This document shows, piece by piece, positions 16,288-24,111 of a stretch of 64,000 bases of DNA (position 1 is the stretch's first letter; each line of letters begins with the position of its first letter). The notes under the pieces were generated by a model. The model made no database searches. It worked only from the letters and a program-made list of their open reading frames with translations, and was not told where the DNA came from. The position numbers were made by a program, and so were the translations under genes. This DNA is from Microbacterium kunmingense (lineage in GTDB: Bacteria > Actinomycetota > Actinomycetes > Actinomycetales > Microbacteriaceae), in contig NZ_JAKNUS010000003.1 in NCBI RefSeq assembly GCF_023155745.1, forward strand, positions 359,072-423,071, read 5' to 3'.

Positions 16288-18005
16288 CCACACCGGCGGA
16301 GGCGGGGGTGATCGCGCTCGCGCGCGCCTGGCGTGCGCAGGACCCCGACGACGAGACCCGCGCCGAACTCGACGCGCTGATCGCGCGCGCCGAGGCGGGC
16401 GACGACGAGGCGGACGCCGAGCTGCACGACCGCTTCTCCGAGCGACTGGCCTTCGGCACCGCGGGTCTTCGCGGGGAGCTCGGCGCGGGGAGCAATCGGA
16501 TGAACCGGGTGCTGGTCTCGCAGGCCGCGGCGGGGCTCGGCGCGTACGTGCGCGCCCAGGCCGACGAGATCGGCGCAGGAACCGGCGCCGGGGCCCCGCT
16601 CGTGGTGATCGGGTACGACGGGCGTCGGAACTCCGACGTCTTCGCCCGCGACTCCGCCGAGATCATGGCGGGCATGGGGCTGCGGGTCGTCGTGCTCCCG
16701 AGGCTTCTGCCGACCCCGGTGCTCGCCTTCGCCGTCCGCCACCTCGACGCGCACGCGGGCGTCATGGTGACGGCGAGCCACAATCCGCCGAACGACAACG
16801 GCTACAAGGTGTACCTCGGCGGCGTGCACGCCGGATCGCAGATCGTCGCGCCCGCCGATGCCCTGATCGCCGCCGAGATCCAGCGCGTGGCCGACACCCT
16901 GAGGGTCGACGAGCTGCCGCGCTCGGACGGCTGGGAGCTCGCCGACGAGTCCGTCGTCGACGCCTATGTCGCCGCGACCGCGCGGGTCGCCCCGGCGGGT
17001 CCGGGGGCGGCGGGGCTCCGGTGGGTGTTCACCGCGATGCACGGGGTGGGGTGGGAGACCCTGTCGAAGATCCTCGCGACGGCCGGTTACCCCGCGCCGG
17101 TCCTCGTCGAGCAGCAGACCGCCCCCGACGGACGCTTCCCGACGGTGGCCTTCCCCAACCCCGAAGAGCCCGGGGCGATGGATCTGGCCTTCGAGACCGC
17201 GCGGGCCGCGGGAGCGGAGCTCGTCATCGCGAACGATCCCGACGCCGACCGACTCGCTGTCGCCCTTCCCGATCCGGCCGCCGCAGGCGGCTGGCGCCGG
17301 CTCACCGGCAACCAGATCGGGTTGCTGCTCGGGTGGCGCGCCGCGCGGGAGGTCGCCGCCGACCCGCAGCGCGAGCCCGCGGCATCCCTCGCCTGCTCCC
17401 TGGTGTCCTCCCCCGGACTGGAAGCGGTGGCACGCCACTACGGCCTGGACTTCCACGCCACCCTCACCGGCTTCAAGTGGATCTCACGGGCGCCGGGCAT
17501 CGTCTACGGCTTCGAAGAGGCGCTGGGGTATCTGGTCAACCCCGGCACCGTGCGCGACAAGGACGGGATCTCCGCCGCCGTCGCTCTCCTCGGCATCGTC
17601 GCCGACGCACGCGCCGAGGGCCGCACCCTCACCGATGTGCTCCGCGAGTTCGACGAGACCTTCGGCTTCTTCGCCAGCGACCAGATCTCGGTGCGCGTCG
17701 ACGATCTCTCGGCGATCGACCGCGTCATGGCGGCGCTGCGGGCCGCACCCCCGGCGCACATCGGCGCGGTCGCCGTCGAGCGGTTCGAAGACCTGCGGCA
17801 CGGGCTCGGCGATCTCCCGCCCGGAGACGTGCTGCGCCTGTGGCTGGCCGAGGGCGCGCGGGTGATCGTGCGCCCCAGCGGCACCGAGCCGAAGCTGAAG
17901 CTGTACCTGGATGTCCGCGGCTCCTCCGCCGCCGACGCCGGCGCGAGGGTCGCCGACCTCGCCGCGGGCGCGCGCGCCCTGCTGGCGCAGATCGAGGCGA
18001 GATGA
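16284..18005 (+). CDS. Phospho-sugar mutase (phosphomannomutase/phosphopentomutase-like)
   Basis: The 573-residue alpha-D-phosphohexomutase family protein has FGTAGLRGELGAGSNRMN near the N-terminus, the phosphoserine loop MVTASHNPPNDNGYKVY (S165), the metal-binding NDPDADRLAVA, the sugar loop GFEEALGYL and the phosphate-binding RPSGTEPKLKLYL. It is the long PMM/PGM form common beside purine nucleoside phosphorylase in actinobacteria, so interconversion of ribose-1- and ribose-5-phosphate is a plausible role alongside hexose phosphates. The GTG overlaps the punA stop, and its own TGA overlaps the next ATG. Confidence 0.92.
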   Translation: MTTPAEAGVIALARAWRAQDPDDETRAELDALIARAEAGDDEADAELHDRFSERLAFGTAGLRGELGAGSNRMNRVLVSQAAAGLGAYVRAQADEIGAGTGAGAPLVVIGYDGRRNSDVFARDSAEIMAGMGLRVVVLPRLLPTPVLAFAVRHLDAHAGVMVTASHNPPNDNGYKVYLGGVHAGSQIVAPADALIAAEIQRVADTLRVDELPRSDGWELADESVVDAYVAATARVAPAGPGAAGLRWVFTAMHGVGWETLSKILATAGYPAPVLVEQQTAPDGRFPTVAFPNPEEPGAMDLAFETARAAGAELVIANDPDADRLAVALPDPAAAGGWRRLTGNQIGLLLGWRAAREVAADPQREPAASLACSLVSSPGLEAVARHYGLDFHATLTGFKWISRAPGIVYGFEEALGYLVNPGTVRDKDGISAAVALLGIVADARAEGRTLTDVLREFDETFGFFASDQISVRVDDLSAIDRVMAALRAAPPAHIGAVAVERFEDLRHGLGDLPPGDVLRLWLAEGARVIVRPSGTEPKLKLYLDVRGSSAADAGARVADLAAGARALLAQIEAR

Positions 18006-19402
18006 TCCCCGACGCGGACGCTGCGGTGGACCCCGGCTCCGCAGGGACTCGGGGGTGGCTGCGGAACGTGGTCTTCTTCCTCAGCGGTCAGACCGCGAGC
18101 CTCTTCGGCTCGATGCTCGTGCAGTACGCCGTCTTCTGGTACCTCACGATCACGTACGAGTCGGGGCTCATCATGACCCTGGCGGCCGTCTTCGGCTTCC
18201 TGCCGCAGGCGATCGTGTCGATCTTCGGTGGCGTGTGGGCCGACCGGCACAACAGGAAATTCCTGATCATGGGGGCGGATGCCGCCATCGCGGCCACCAC
18301 GCTCGGGCTCGCGCTGATCATGCTGACCGGGTACGACGACCTGTGGCTGGTCTTCCTGGCTCTGGCGATCCGCTCCGCCGGCGCCGGGATCCAGATGCCG
18401 GCCGTGTCGGCGCTCATCCCGCAGATCACCCCGACGCGTCATCTCATGCGGGTCAACGGCATCAACGGGTCGATCCAGTCCGCGATGGCGCTGCTGGCGC
18501 CGGCCGCGGCCGGAGCGATCTACGCGTGGGCGTCGGCGGCGACCGGCGGCACCGCGGCATCCCTCGTCCCCATCTTCTTCATCGACGTCGTCACGGCCGC
18601 CCTGGGGATCGGCCTGCTCGCGATGATCCCGGTGCGGGCTGTGCGCCGGGCTGAGGGGGCGCCGACCGCGTACTTCGCCGACCTGGTCGACGGCGTCCGC
18701 TACATCGCCCACCACGCGTTCGTGCGGTGGCTGCTGATCGTCTTCGCCATCATCTTCCTGCTCACCGTGGCGCCGTCGAACCTGACCCCGCTCATGCTGG
18801 TGCGCTCGTTCGATGCCGGCGAGCAGCAGAACGTCATCAACCTCGCGGTGCTGGAGGTGGCGTTCAGTATCGGGATGACGCTGGGCGGCGTCGTGGTGGC
18901 GACCTTCTTCGCACAGCGGAGCCGGATCGGCCTCATCGTGGTGTCGTCGCTGGTGTTCGGGGCTCTGTCGGTCGGTCTGGGCCTGTCGCCGAACGTGTGG
19001 GTGTTTTTCGGGTTCATGTTCCTCGTCGGACTCGCGGTGCCGTTCTTCTCGACCCCGTCGATGACCCTCCTGCAGGAGACCGTCGAGCCCGAGCGTCAGG
19101 GTCGGGTGTTCGGCTTCGTCGGCATCGTGATGGCCGTGGCGATGCCGATCGGGATGGTGTTCTTCGGGCCCCTCGCCGATCAGCTCCCGATCGAGGTCCT
19201 CCTCGTCGCAGCGGGGGTGTTGACGTTCATCGTCATCGGGCTGGCGGTCACGGTGCCGGCCGGACGCCGGGCGATCGTCGCGGCGCGCGAGGCCGCACGC
19301 GCATCGGATGCCGCGACCGGCGCCGTCGCGGTCCAGGTCGCGATGGGCGAGGCGCCGGGGCCGCGTGAGGGCGCGCGGGGCGAGGAGGGCGAGCGCGCGT
19401 AG
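18002..19402 (+). CDS. Major facilitator superfamily transporter (MFS_3 drug-exporter type)
   Basis: The 466-residue product has twelve likely membrane helices. A typical N-terminal GQTASLFGSMLVQYAVFWYL and a VWADRHNRKFLI loop between helices 2 and 3 place it in the enterobactin exporter/MefA-like branch. The first 20 and last 60 residues are polar; the tail is rich in Ala, Arg and Glu. It probably exports a small molecule, but no substrate can be assigned. The ATG overlaps the mutase stop (ATGA), and its TAG stop is part of the -10 box of the next gene. Confidence 0.88.
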   Translation: MIPDADAAVDPGSAGTRGWLRNVVFFLSGQTASLFGSMLVQYAVFWYLTITYESGLIMTLAAVFGFLPQAIVSIFGGVWADRHNRKFLIMGADAAIAATTLGLALIMLTGYDDLWLVFLALAIRSAGAGIQMPAVSALIPQITPTRHLMRVNGINGSIQSAMALLAPAAAGAIYAWASAATGGTAASLVPIFFIDVVTAALGIGLLAMIPVRAVRRAEGAPTAYFADLVDGVRYIAHHAFVRWLLIVFAIIFLLTVAPSNLTPLMLVRSFDAGEQQNVINLAVLEVAFSIGMTLGGVVVATFFAQRSRIGLIVVSSLVFGALSVGLGLSPNVWVFFGFMFLVGLAVPFFSTPSMTLLQETVEPERQGRVFGFVGIVMAVAMPIGMVFFGPLADQLPIEVLLVAAGVLTFIVIGLAVTVPAGRRAIVAAREAARASDAATGAVAVQVAMGEAPGPREGARGEEGERA

Positions 19403-19405
19403 GCT
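19400..19405 (+). promoter_or_regulatory. -10 box of the acetyltransferase gene, containing the upstream stop codon
   Basis: TAGGCT is followed by 7 nt and the GTG at 19413. Its first three bases are the stop codon of the MFS gene. Confidence 0.55.
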
Positions 19406-19412
19406 GACGGGC

Positions 19413-19997
19413 GTGCTGCTGACCGATCCCGTTGTGCTGGAGAACGCCCACGTCCGACTCGAGCCGCTGGCGGCGGGGCACGCCGCCGATCTCCGCCGGG
19501 CTGCCGAAGGCCTGGAGCACGCCTGGTACACCTCCGTCCCCTCCCCGTCGGGCGTGGACGCCGAGATCGCGCAGCGGCAGGCGTGGCGCGATCGCGGAGA
19601 GATGAACCCGTGGGCGATCCTTCGCGCCGACACCGGCGAGGCGGTCGGCATGACGACCTTCTGCAACATCGACCAGCCCAACCGTCACGTCGAGATCGGC
19701 TACACCTGGCTCGGTGTGGCGGCGCAGCGGACCGCGGTGAACTCCGCCTCGAAGCTCCTGCTGCTCGGTCACGCCTTCGAGACGTGCGATGCGATCGCGG
19801 TCGAGTTCCGCACCCACGTGCACAACCGGCAGTCGCGTGCGGCGATCGAACGGCTTGGCGCGAAGCTCGACGGAATCCTGCGCAACCACCGCCTCGGCCC
19901 CGGCGGGTCGCTGCGCGACACCGCGGTGTACTCGATCCTCCCGCACGAGTGGCCCGCCGCCCGGCTCGGCCTGCAGGCGCGGCTGCGCCGCGGCTGA
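19413..19997 (+). CDS. GNAT family N-acetyltransferase (RimJ/RimL type)
   Basis: The 194-residue protein begins LLTDPVVLENAHVRLEPLAAGHAADL and shows the GNAT pattern of this branch: GMTTFCNIDQPNRHVEIGYTWL, a helix after AAQRTAVNSASKLLLLGHAFE, and FRTHVHNRQSRAAIERLGAKLDGIL. The acetyl-CoA loop (usually R-G-x-G) reads AAQRTAVN, a common variant in this subfamily. The target (ribosomal protein, antibiotic or metabolite) is unknown. The GTG at 19413 is chosen from the leaderless box. Confidence 0.87.
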   Translation: MLLTDPVVLENAHVRLEPLAAGHAADLRRAAEGLEHAWYTSVPSPSGVDAEIAQRQAWRDRGEMNPWAILRADTGEAVGMTTFCNIDQPNRHVEIGYTWLGVAAQRTAVNSASKLLLLGHAFETCDAIAVEFRTHVHNRQSRAAIERLGAKLDGILRNHRLGPGGSLRDTAVYSILPHEWPAARLGLQARLRRG

Positions 19998-20012
19998 CCG
20001 GCGCCACCGCGT

Positions 20013-20037
20013 CCCCAAGCCACGACCGGGCTTGGGG
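20013..20037 (+). terminator. Hairpin after the acetyltransferase gene
   Basis: CCCCAAGC and GCTTGGGG pair over 8 bp around a 9-nt loop. The right arm shares 4 bases with the family B palindrome that starts at 20034. The two structures could compete. Confidence 0.45.
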
Positions 20038-20092
20038 CGGCTTCTTTCGTCTGGGGCGCGTCGATCTTGCCCCGATCGGACCTACCCGCCCC
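20034..20092. repeat. 59-bp palindromic element, family B, upstream copy
   Basis: Outer arms GGGGCGG and CCGCCCC enclose an inner TCTGGGGC / GCCCCGA palindrome. Its length matches the copies at 21222-21280 and 12537-12595 exactly. It ends 123 bp before the DUF559 gene. Confidence 0.8.
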
Positions 20093-20215
20093 GAGTGAGA
20101 ACGGGTCGGGCTTGAAGGTGACGCACCTTCCTGCACAGCCACACCTGCGGCGGAGTTCTCCACAAAGGAGTGCCAGGAAACCACGTCAGGCGCCGGAACC
20201 CCACAGACTTCAGCG

Positions 20216-21169
20216 ATGCCGACACCTCTCGACATCCGTTCCTGGCCTGAACTGCGGGAGTCGGGCGTTTCCCGTCATGCTCTGGACCGGATGCTGCGGG
20301 AGGGGCGGTGTATGAGGGTTCGCCCAGGTCTGTTCGTGCAGGGTGAGGCGTGGGGATCTGCTACGCCTGAATGCCGGGTCGCGACACTTGCAACAGCGCT
20401 CGACCGCTCCTCACAACGTCGGCCGCTTTTCAGCGGCGAGACCGCCGCTGCCCTCCATGGTCTCGGCCTCTACCTTCCCGCCACCGACCGCGTGCACGTC
20501 ATCAGTCCCGAGCACAGGCCCGGATCGGTGCTCGGTGTCGTCCGCCACCGCGGCGATATCGCCGTTGCCGACGTCGTTGAGCGCGCTGCGGTGCTGTGCA
20601 CGTCTCTCGAACGCACCGTGGCCGATTCGGCGCGCACTCTGACGTTCGACCGCGCGGTGACGATCGCGGACGCCGCGCTGAGACTCCGCTTCGTCACGGG
20701 ACCGGGCCGCTACGACATCGAGGCCGCGGCGGCGTTCAAGGAATCGTGCCTCGCGATAGCGCGGCAGTCCGCCCACGGCGCATGGCGTGCGGAGCGGGTC
20801 CTGAGTTTCGCGGACGGGAGGGCGCAGCTACCGGGCGAGAGTGTGGGCCGTGTTCGGATGCGAGAACTGGGTTTCACCCGGTTCATCCTGCAGGTTCCGA
20901 TCGTCACCGCGAGGGGTCGCTTCTTTGTGGACATCGGCCTCCCCGAGGTCGATGCGCTTACCGAGTTCGACGGCACGATCAAGTATGTGGACGGTTCCCT
21001 GACGCGAGGGCGCTCTGCCGCTGACATCCTCGATACGGAAAAGCAGCGTGAGGACCTCGTGCGCGGTGTGACACAGAGTCGCTTCGTCCGGTACGGGTGG
21101 CCGCACATCGGCACGGCACGCGACCTCGGTCGGCGCTTCGCGCAATTCGGGATCTCCCCGCCGCGCTGA
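20216..21169 (+). CDS. DUF559 / Vsr-like nuclease-domain protein, copy 2
   Basis: The 317-residue protein starts with a winged-helix region of the AbiEi antitoxin type (WPELRESGVSRHALDRMLRE then MRVRPGLFV, residues 10-41). A middle domain shared with AbiEi-like proteins follows (about 50-160), then a divergent DUF559-like nuclease domain (205-310). E208, D239, E250-F-D252-G and K256 line up as a PD-(D/E)XK-type acidic cluster, and E279-D280 lie in the following helix. This copy keeps the acidic residue that copy 1 lacks. No toxin partner is adjacent. It is bracketed by two 59-bp family B palindromes. The ATG at 20216 has no clear ribosome-binding site. Function unknown. Confidence 0.82.
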   Translation: MPTPLDIRSWPELRESGVSRHALDRMLREGRCMRVRPGLFVQGEAWGSATPECRVATLATALDRSSQRRPLFSGETAAALHGLGLYLPATDRVHVISPEHRPGSVLGVVRHRGDIAVADVVERAAVLCTSLERTVADSARTLTFDRAVTIADAALRLRFVTGPGRYDIEAAAAFKESCLAIARQSAHGAWRAERVLSFADGRAQLPGESVGRVRMRELGFTRFILQVPIVTARGRFFVDIGLPEVDALTEFDGTIKYVDGSLTRGRSAADILDTEKQREDLVRGVTQSRFVRYGWPHIGTARDLGRRFAQFGISPPR

Positions 21170-21221
21170 CGACTCGGGGCGACCGCATCACGCCGCTCCG
21201 AGCGACCTCGCCTCGCCGATC

Positions 21222-21280
21222 GGGGCGGGTTCTTCGGTTCGGGGCGGGAACGTCGCGCCCCGAACCGAGGAATCCGCCCC
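21222..21280. repeat. 59-bp palindromic element, family B, downstream copy
   Basis: GGGGCGG and CCGCCCC outer arms surround an inner GTTCGGGGCG / CGCCCCGAAC palindrome. The inner arms are almost identical to those of the solo copy at 12537-12595. It starts 52 bp after the DUF559 stop. The 163-bp gap up to mtlR contains nothing else recognisable. Confidence 0.82.
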
Positions 21281-21332
21281 AAACCCGCGACTGCCCGCGA
21301 GCGGGCGGCGGGGCGGAGGCGGGCGCCGCGCG

Positions 21333-23309
21333 CTACCCGTCGATGACGGCGACGAGCTCGTCGAGGAACGCGGGGAAGTCGGTGCCGCGCCGCACGATCC
21401 GCGACACGCTCTCCCGCTCGGAGAAGACCTCGACGAGCTGCTCGAACACCGTCTGGAAGGCCTCGCGGTCTCCCTCGGAGAAAGCCACGAGAGCCACGAC
21501 CTGCACCCGCGAGTCCCCCCAGGGGATCGACCCCTCCGCCACACCCACGGCGATCGCGGTGCGCGACGCGGTCATCCCGATCGCGTGCGGCACGGCGAGC
21601 GCATCGGTGAACGCCGTCGACGACATTCGCTCCCGCTGGATCGCCCGCTCGACGTAGTCGTCGTCGATGATCCCCTGCGCGACGAGCATCGACCCGAGCC
21701 GCCGGATCACGCCCTCCTCGCCGGTGTCGTCGACCTCGATCCCGCGGACGAACGCGTCGGCGGGGAAGTACCGCTCGAGCTCGGTGCGCAGCCGCGCCAG
21801 GCGCCGCGCGCGCCGCACCCGGCCCGCCGCGGCCTGCACTCGCTCGACGTCGGCATCGGTCAGGAACGGCTGGATGCGGACGATCCGCTCCCCCGCCACC
21901 GGTGCGTCGATCGTGGTGAGCACGAGGTCGGTGCCGAGGTTCTCCCAGTCGGGGTCGACCCGCGTCTCGACACCGACGACCTCGATCGCCTGGCCGAGCG
22001 ACCGGTCGACGCTCGAGCGCAGCAGCTCGTGCAGCTCGTAGTAGCCCGGGCAGACGATCGTGGCGGTGAGCAGCTGCGCGTTCTGCCGGCTCCGCTCGAG
22101 CCGCCCACCGACGTGCATCGCGATGTAGGCGATCTCGTCGTCGGGGAGGGGGAACCCCAGCTCGGCGTCGAGCTCTCCGGCGATGTAGACAGCGAGCTCG
22201 AAGATCATCGGGTACGTCGACTTCAACGACCGGGTGAGGGGATTGCGCGACCAGGCCTGGTCCTGCGCGCGATGCCGGAGGTTCTGCACGTGCAGCGCCA
22301 GCCGGGTGATGAAGTCCTCGTCGTCGATGTCGACGAGGAACTCCCGCGCCGCGCGCCCGACGGCCGCGCGCACCGCGGCCTCGACCTGCGGATCGAGCGC
22401 GGGTCGCGCGCGCACCTGCTCGGCGACGCCGCCGGGCGCGATGACGCGAGTGAGCACGAGCGCCGCCAGGTGCTGCACGTCGCCCTCTCCCAGCCGCACA
22501 CCGAAGTGCTGCTGCACGAGACGCTCGATCACGGCCGCGACGTCGGCACCGGCGACCTCGCCGGCCGCGGGGTCGTGAGAGAGCGGATGCCGGTGGGCGA
22601 CCCGGTCGGCGGCGATGGCGATGTGCATGACGACGTCGGCGATGCCGAGCTCGTTGACGTAGTACCCGAGGCCGCCGAGCTCTGCCACGAGGTCGGACTT
22701 GAACGCGCCGAACGCGTCGGCGTCGACCGCGGTGCCGGCAAGGCTCCGCCGCAGTGCGCCGAGATCGAAGGCTCCGGCGTCCATCTCGTCGTGCGCGAGT
22801 CTGCTGAGAAGTCGCCGCCGCGCCATCTCGCCGCCGCGGAGGCGCGCCGTGGACGCCGAGCGCTCGAGCGTCAGCTCCGTGCCGCTGAGAAGACCCCGCA
22901 CCCGGGCGAGGTCGGCCTCGAGCGTGGCGGGGCTGACGTGCAGCTGCATCGCGGTGTCGAACAGGTCGATCCCGGCGTCGGTGTCGAGCAGACCCCGGAT
23001 GACGGTGTGCAGGCGATCGCGCGGCGTCCCGGCATCCGTCCCCCCGCCCGCCCGGAGGGCCGCGGCACCCTCGGGCCCCGCCCGGTAGCCGAGCGGTCCC
23101 GATTCGATCGCGACGCCGGGCGCGACGCGCGCGTTGACGGAGGTGACATAGGACCGGATGCTGCGGGGCGTGACCCCGAGCGCGTCGGCGAGCGTCGCCG
23201 CGGTCGCCCAGGTGCCGTCGCGGAGGAGCAGCGTCAGCAGGCGGTCCTGCCTGGCTCTGGTCACAGCCACCCCTTCGCCGGCCACCCCGCCGCGGTCCGG
23301 ATCGATCAC
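21333..23309 (-). CDS. mtlR: PRD-containing transcriptional regulator with PTS EIIA domain (MtlR-like activator)
   Basis: The 658-residue regulator has an N-terminal helix-turn-helix (RQDRLLTLLLRDGTWATAATLADALGV), two PTS-regulation domains with conserved histidines (HRHPLSHD region, then QNLRHRAQ and AYIAMHVGGRL), an EIIB-like domain with a cysteine in TIVCPGYYELHELL, and a C-terminal EIIA domain with the phosphorylatable histidine in AVPHAIGM. This is the layout of MtlR-type mannitol activators, whose DNA binding is set by PTS phosphorylation. It is divergent from the PTS operon, which supports mannitol control. The annotated start is a GTG; GTG codons at 23270 or 23264 are equally plausible. 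Confidence 0.9.
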   Translation of the reverse strand: MIDPDRGGVAGEGVAVTRARQDRLLTLLLRDGTWATAATLADALGVTPRSIRSYVTSVNARVAPGVAIESGPLGYRAGPEGAAALRAGGGTDAGTPRDRLHTVIRGLLDTDAGIDLFDTAMQLHVSPATLEADLARVRGLLSGTELTLERSASTARLRGGEMARRRLLSRLAHDEMDAGAFDLGALRRSLAGTAVDADAFGAFKSDLVAELGGLGYYVNELGIADVVMHIAIAADRVAHRHPLSHDPAAGEVAGADVAAVIERLVQQHFGVRLGEGDVQHLAALVLTRVIAPGGVAEQVRARPALDPQVEAAVRAAVGRAAREFLVDIDDEDFITRLALHVQNLRHRAQDQAWSRNPLTRSLKSTYPMIFELAVYIAGELDAELGFPLPDDEIAYIAMHVGGRLERSRQNAQLLTATIVCPGYYELHELLRSSVDRSLGQAIEVVGVETRVDPDWENLGTDLVLTTIDAPVAGERIVRIQPFLTDADVERVQAAAGRVRRARRLARLRTELERYFPADAFVRGIEVDDTGEEGVIRRLGSMLVAQGIIDDDYVERAIQRERMSSTAFTDALAVPHAIGMTASRTAIAVGVAEGSIPWGDSRVQVVALVAFSEGDREAFQTVFEQLVEVFSERESVSRIVRRGTDFPAFLDELVAVIDG

Positions 23310-23356
23310 CAGTCAACCACGCCGGGGCACGCGCGGCCGGGGCGGCAGGCGGCGGT

Positions 23357-23372
23357 TTCCGCCCGGGCGGAA
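23357..23372. promoter_or_regulatory. Perfect 16-bp palindrome in the mtlR-PTS intergenic region
   Basis: TTCCGCCCGGGCGGAA is identical to its reverse complement. It lies between the divergent mtlR and PTS genes, 12 bp upstream of a plausible -35 box, the usual place of an MtlR activator site. Binding by MtlR is inference. Confidence 0.5.
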
Positions 23373-23383
23373 GAACGCGTGAC

Positions 23384-23412
23384 TTGTCGGCACTCAGCGT
23401 CTTCACAAGAAT
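23384..23412 (+). promoter_or_regulatory. Candidate promoter of the mannitol PTS operon
   Basis: TTGTCG (23384-23389) and AAGAAT (23407-23412) are separated by 17 bp. The predicted transcript starts about 15 nt before the first gene's start codon and just before its AGGAGG ribosome-binding site. Confidence 0.4.
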
Positions 23413-23434
23413 CGCTCACGAGGAGGGCGGATCG

Positions 23435-23791
23435 ATGCGGATCCTTGTCGTGTGTGGAGCGGGTGCGTCCAGCACCTTCGTGGCGCAGCGTGTGCGTCGC
23501 GCCGCACAGGATGCGGGACTGCCCTGGACCGCCGTCGCCGGAACCGAGCAATCGCTTCCGATCGACCTCGACGCCGCCGACGTGATCCTCGTCGGTCCGC
23601 ACCTGGCCGATGCGCTCCCGCACATCGAGCAGGCGGCGGGCCCGCGGATGACGACGGTGGTGCTGCTGCCCGACGACGTCTTCGCCGACCTCGACGGCAG
23701 CCGAACGCTGGAGCTCGTCCGTCGCGCGTTCGCCGTCGCGGCGCCGCAGCCCTTGACGGATGCCGGGGCCGAAGGCCCCGCGCACACCTGA
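23435..23791 (+). CDS. PTS EIIB-like protein (lactose/cellobiose type), orphan
   Basis: This 118-residue protein matches the small cytoplasmic EIIB fold: a first strand and P-loop RILVVCGAGASSTFVA with the phosphorylatable C7, then DVILVGPHLADALPHIEQ. EIIB proteins take phosphate from EIIA and give it to sugar on EIIC. The mannitol EIIB domain is already fused to MtlA in this operon and no other EIIC gene is present, so this unit has no obvious transport partner; it could serve a distant EIIC or act as a regulatory phosphoprotein. The ATG at 23435 follows AGGAGG. A CTGACT/AGTCAG hairpin spans its stop codon. Confidence 0.82.
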   Translation: MRILVVCGAGASSTFVAQRVRRAAQDAGLPWTAVAGTEQSLPIDLDAADVILVGPHLADALPHIEQAAGPRMTTVVLLPDDVFADLDGSRTLELVRRAFAVAAPQPLTDAGAEGPAHT

Positions 23792-23835
23792 CTCCCCAAG
23801 TCAGCCCCACCGAAAACCGAGGAGAGGAATCCCCC

Positions 23836-24111
23836 ATGGCCCCCATGACCCGCACGGTGCGCATCGGATCGTCGCACGGGCTCCACGCCCGCCCCGCCAA
23901 GCTCTTCGCGCAGGCGGCCAAGGAGGCCGGCATCCCCATCACGGTGGCCAAGGGCTCCGGTGAGCCGGTGAACGCCGCCAGCATCCTCGGCGTGATCTCG
24001 CTGGGCGTCGACCAGGGCGACTACGTCACCCTCACCGCCGACGGCGAGAACGCCGAGAGCGTGCTGGATTCGCTCAGCGAGCTGCTGACCACCGACCACG
24101 ACGCCGCGTGA
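23836..24111 (+). CDS. ptsH: Phosphocarrier protein HPr
   Basis: HPr relays phosphate from enzyme I to the sugar-specific EIIA proteins. The 91 residues have the active-site motif SSHGLHARPAKLF with the phospho-histidine at H17 and the regulatory-serine region EPVNAASILGVISLGV. The ATG at 23836 follows AGGAGAGG. It overlaps ptsI by 4 nt (GTGA). Only one ptsH-ptsI pair is visible, and its place inside the mannitol operon suggests that general PTS components are induced together with mannitol uptake. Confidence 0.95.
   Translation: MAPMTRTVRIGSSHGLHARPAKLFAQAAKEAGIPITVAKGSGEPVNAASILGVISLGVDQGDYVTLTADGENAESVLDSLSELLTTDHDAA

Noticed and set aside
15373..16293. N-terminal extension of lpdA (791-residue frame) as a fusion protein
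   Set aside because: The extra 307 residues are antisense to punA. A start codon with a GGAG ribosome-binding site lies exactly where the flavoprotein begins.
20710..23406. 898-residue minus-strand open frame across mtlR and the second DUF559 gene
   Set aside because: It is the wrong frame of mtlR (arginine-rich, low complexity). The real mtlR frame has complete HTH, PRD, EIIB and EIIA domains.
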